Shown: positions 5,533 through 6,035 of the stretch, in pieces
Layout of the letters: each line of letters opens with the position of its first letter
Position numbering within the stretch: the first letter of the stretch is position 1
Assembly: GCA_021106655.1 (NCBI GenBank)
Contig: JAIOTT010000493.1
Coordinates: forward strand, 1 to 6,035
Reading direction: 5' to 3'
DNA: 6,035 bases
Source: Bacteroidales bacterium
Lineage (GTDB): Bacteria > Bacteroidota > Bacteroidia > Bacteroidales > SMBSF77
Program-made: the position numbers and the translations under genes
Notes under the pieces: generated by a model
Database searches by the model: none
What the model was told of the DNA's origin: nothing
What the model saw: the letters and a program-made list of their open reading frames with translations, nothing else

Positions 5533-6035
5533 ATGATACTCTTTTTAAAGCTATTGCTTGAAAGTTTTTTATTTGCATTAAATGCTATTACCAGCAATAA
5601 GATACGTACAATTTTATCACTGTCGGGTATTACAATTGGGATTTTCTCAATAATTTCAGTATTCACAATATTCGATTCCATTGAAAAAACTCTTAGAGAT
5701 AGTATAGATTCTCTTGGGCAAAATGTTCTGTTTATTCAAAAATGGCCCTGGGGTTTTGGCGATTCAGAATATAAATGGTGGGAATACTACAAAAGACCAT
5801 TACCAAAATATAAAGAGTTACAAGAAATTCAAAGAAGAAGCACAGCAATGGAAGTTGCTGCTTTTATGATCCAAATGAGTAAAACTATTGAACATGGTGA
5901 AAAATCTATTGAAAACACAGCAATATTAGGAATTTCCCAGGATTATGACAAAGTAATGCCTTTTGAATTAAGTGATGGGAGATATTTTACTTTCTCAGAA
6001 TCACATAGTGGAAAAAATGTTATTATAATAGGACA
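5533..6035 (+). CDS. ABC transporter permease, MacB/FtsX type (N-terminal part, cut by the window end)
   Basis: The first 167 codons of an open frame that runs past the window edge. Residues 1-24 are a short cytoplasmic helix ending in the motif ALNAITSNKIRTILSLSGITIGIF, the typical opening of MacB-type permeases. Residues about 25-48 are the first membrane segment. From about residue 49 (DSIEKTLRDSIDSLGQNVLFIQKWPWGFG) the protein enters the extracytoplasmic MacB_PCD domain, with the aromatic stretch WPWGFGDSEYKWWEYY at 71-86 and later TAILGISQDYDKV at 129-141, consistent with the substrate-independent core of this domain. Full-length relatives have about 400 residues and three further membrane segments. 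They work with a separate ATPase in efflux, lipoprotein or mechanotransmission systems; the partner is not visible here and the substrate is unknown. It is transcribed divergently from purH. The ATG at 5533-5535 is the natural start, with no strong Shine-Dalgarno sequence. Confidence 0.9.
   Translation, partial: MILFLKLLLESFLFALNAITSNKIRTILSLSGITIGIFSIISVFTIFDSIEKTLRDSIDSLGQNVLFIQKWPWGFGDSEYKWWEYYKRPLPKYKELQEIQRRSTAMEVAAFMIQMSKTIEHGEKSIENTAILGISQDYDKVMPFELSDGRYFTFSESHSGKNVIIIG

Overview
The window looks like an AT-rich chromosomal segment of a member of the Bacteroidota. The evidence is the gene order purH-mreB-mreC-mreD on one strand, a DUF4369/TlpA-type thioredoxin lipoprotein, the absence of strong Shine-Dalgarno sequences with A-rich start regions instead, and promoter-like boxes of the TTTG / TAnnTTTG kind used by this phylum. 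A finer placement (for example a Bacteroidales/Marinilabiliales-like lineage) is only an impression.

Layout, left to right. Positions 1-88 hold two short tandem repeats (8-bp and 7-bp units). Positions 86-1189 (minus) encode a periplasm-facing thioredoxin-like lipoprotein with a WCSPC active site. A 76-bp gap at 1190-1265 is almost filled by a composite repeat with an 18-bp palindrome. Positions 1266-3682 (minus) hold mreD, mreC and mreB, the rod-shape cytoskeleton module; mreC and mreD overlap by 8 bp. After a 90-bp gap comes purH (3773-5290, minus), the bifunctional enzyme for the last two steps of IMP synthesis. A very AT-rich 242-bp divergent intergenic region (5291-5532) carries one promoter candidate for each direction. 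From 5533 (plus) a MacB/FtsX-type ABC transporter permease begins and runs off the window.

How the genes fit together. On the minus strand transcription probably starts just upstream of purH and runs through mreB, mreC and mreD. MreB filaments, MreC (periplasmic scaffold) and MreD (membrane protein) organise lateral cell-wall synthesis. In many Bacteroidota this series continues with mrdA (PBP2) and rodA. Here both are absent from that position and the repeat-flanked thioredoxin lipoprotein gene stands there instead, which is the most notable point of local organisation.

I do not see a previously undescribed system. All five complete genes and the partial permease belong to recognisable families, and the findings concern gene-order change, repeats and promoter geometry.
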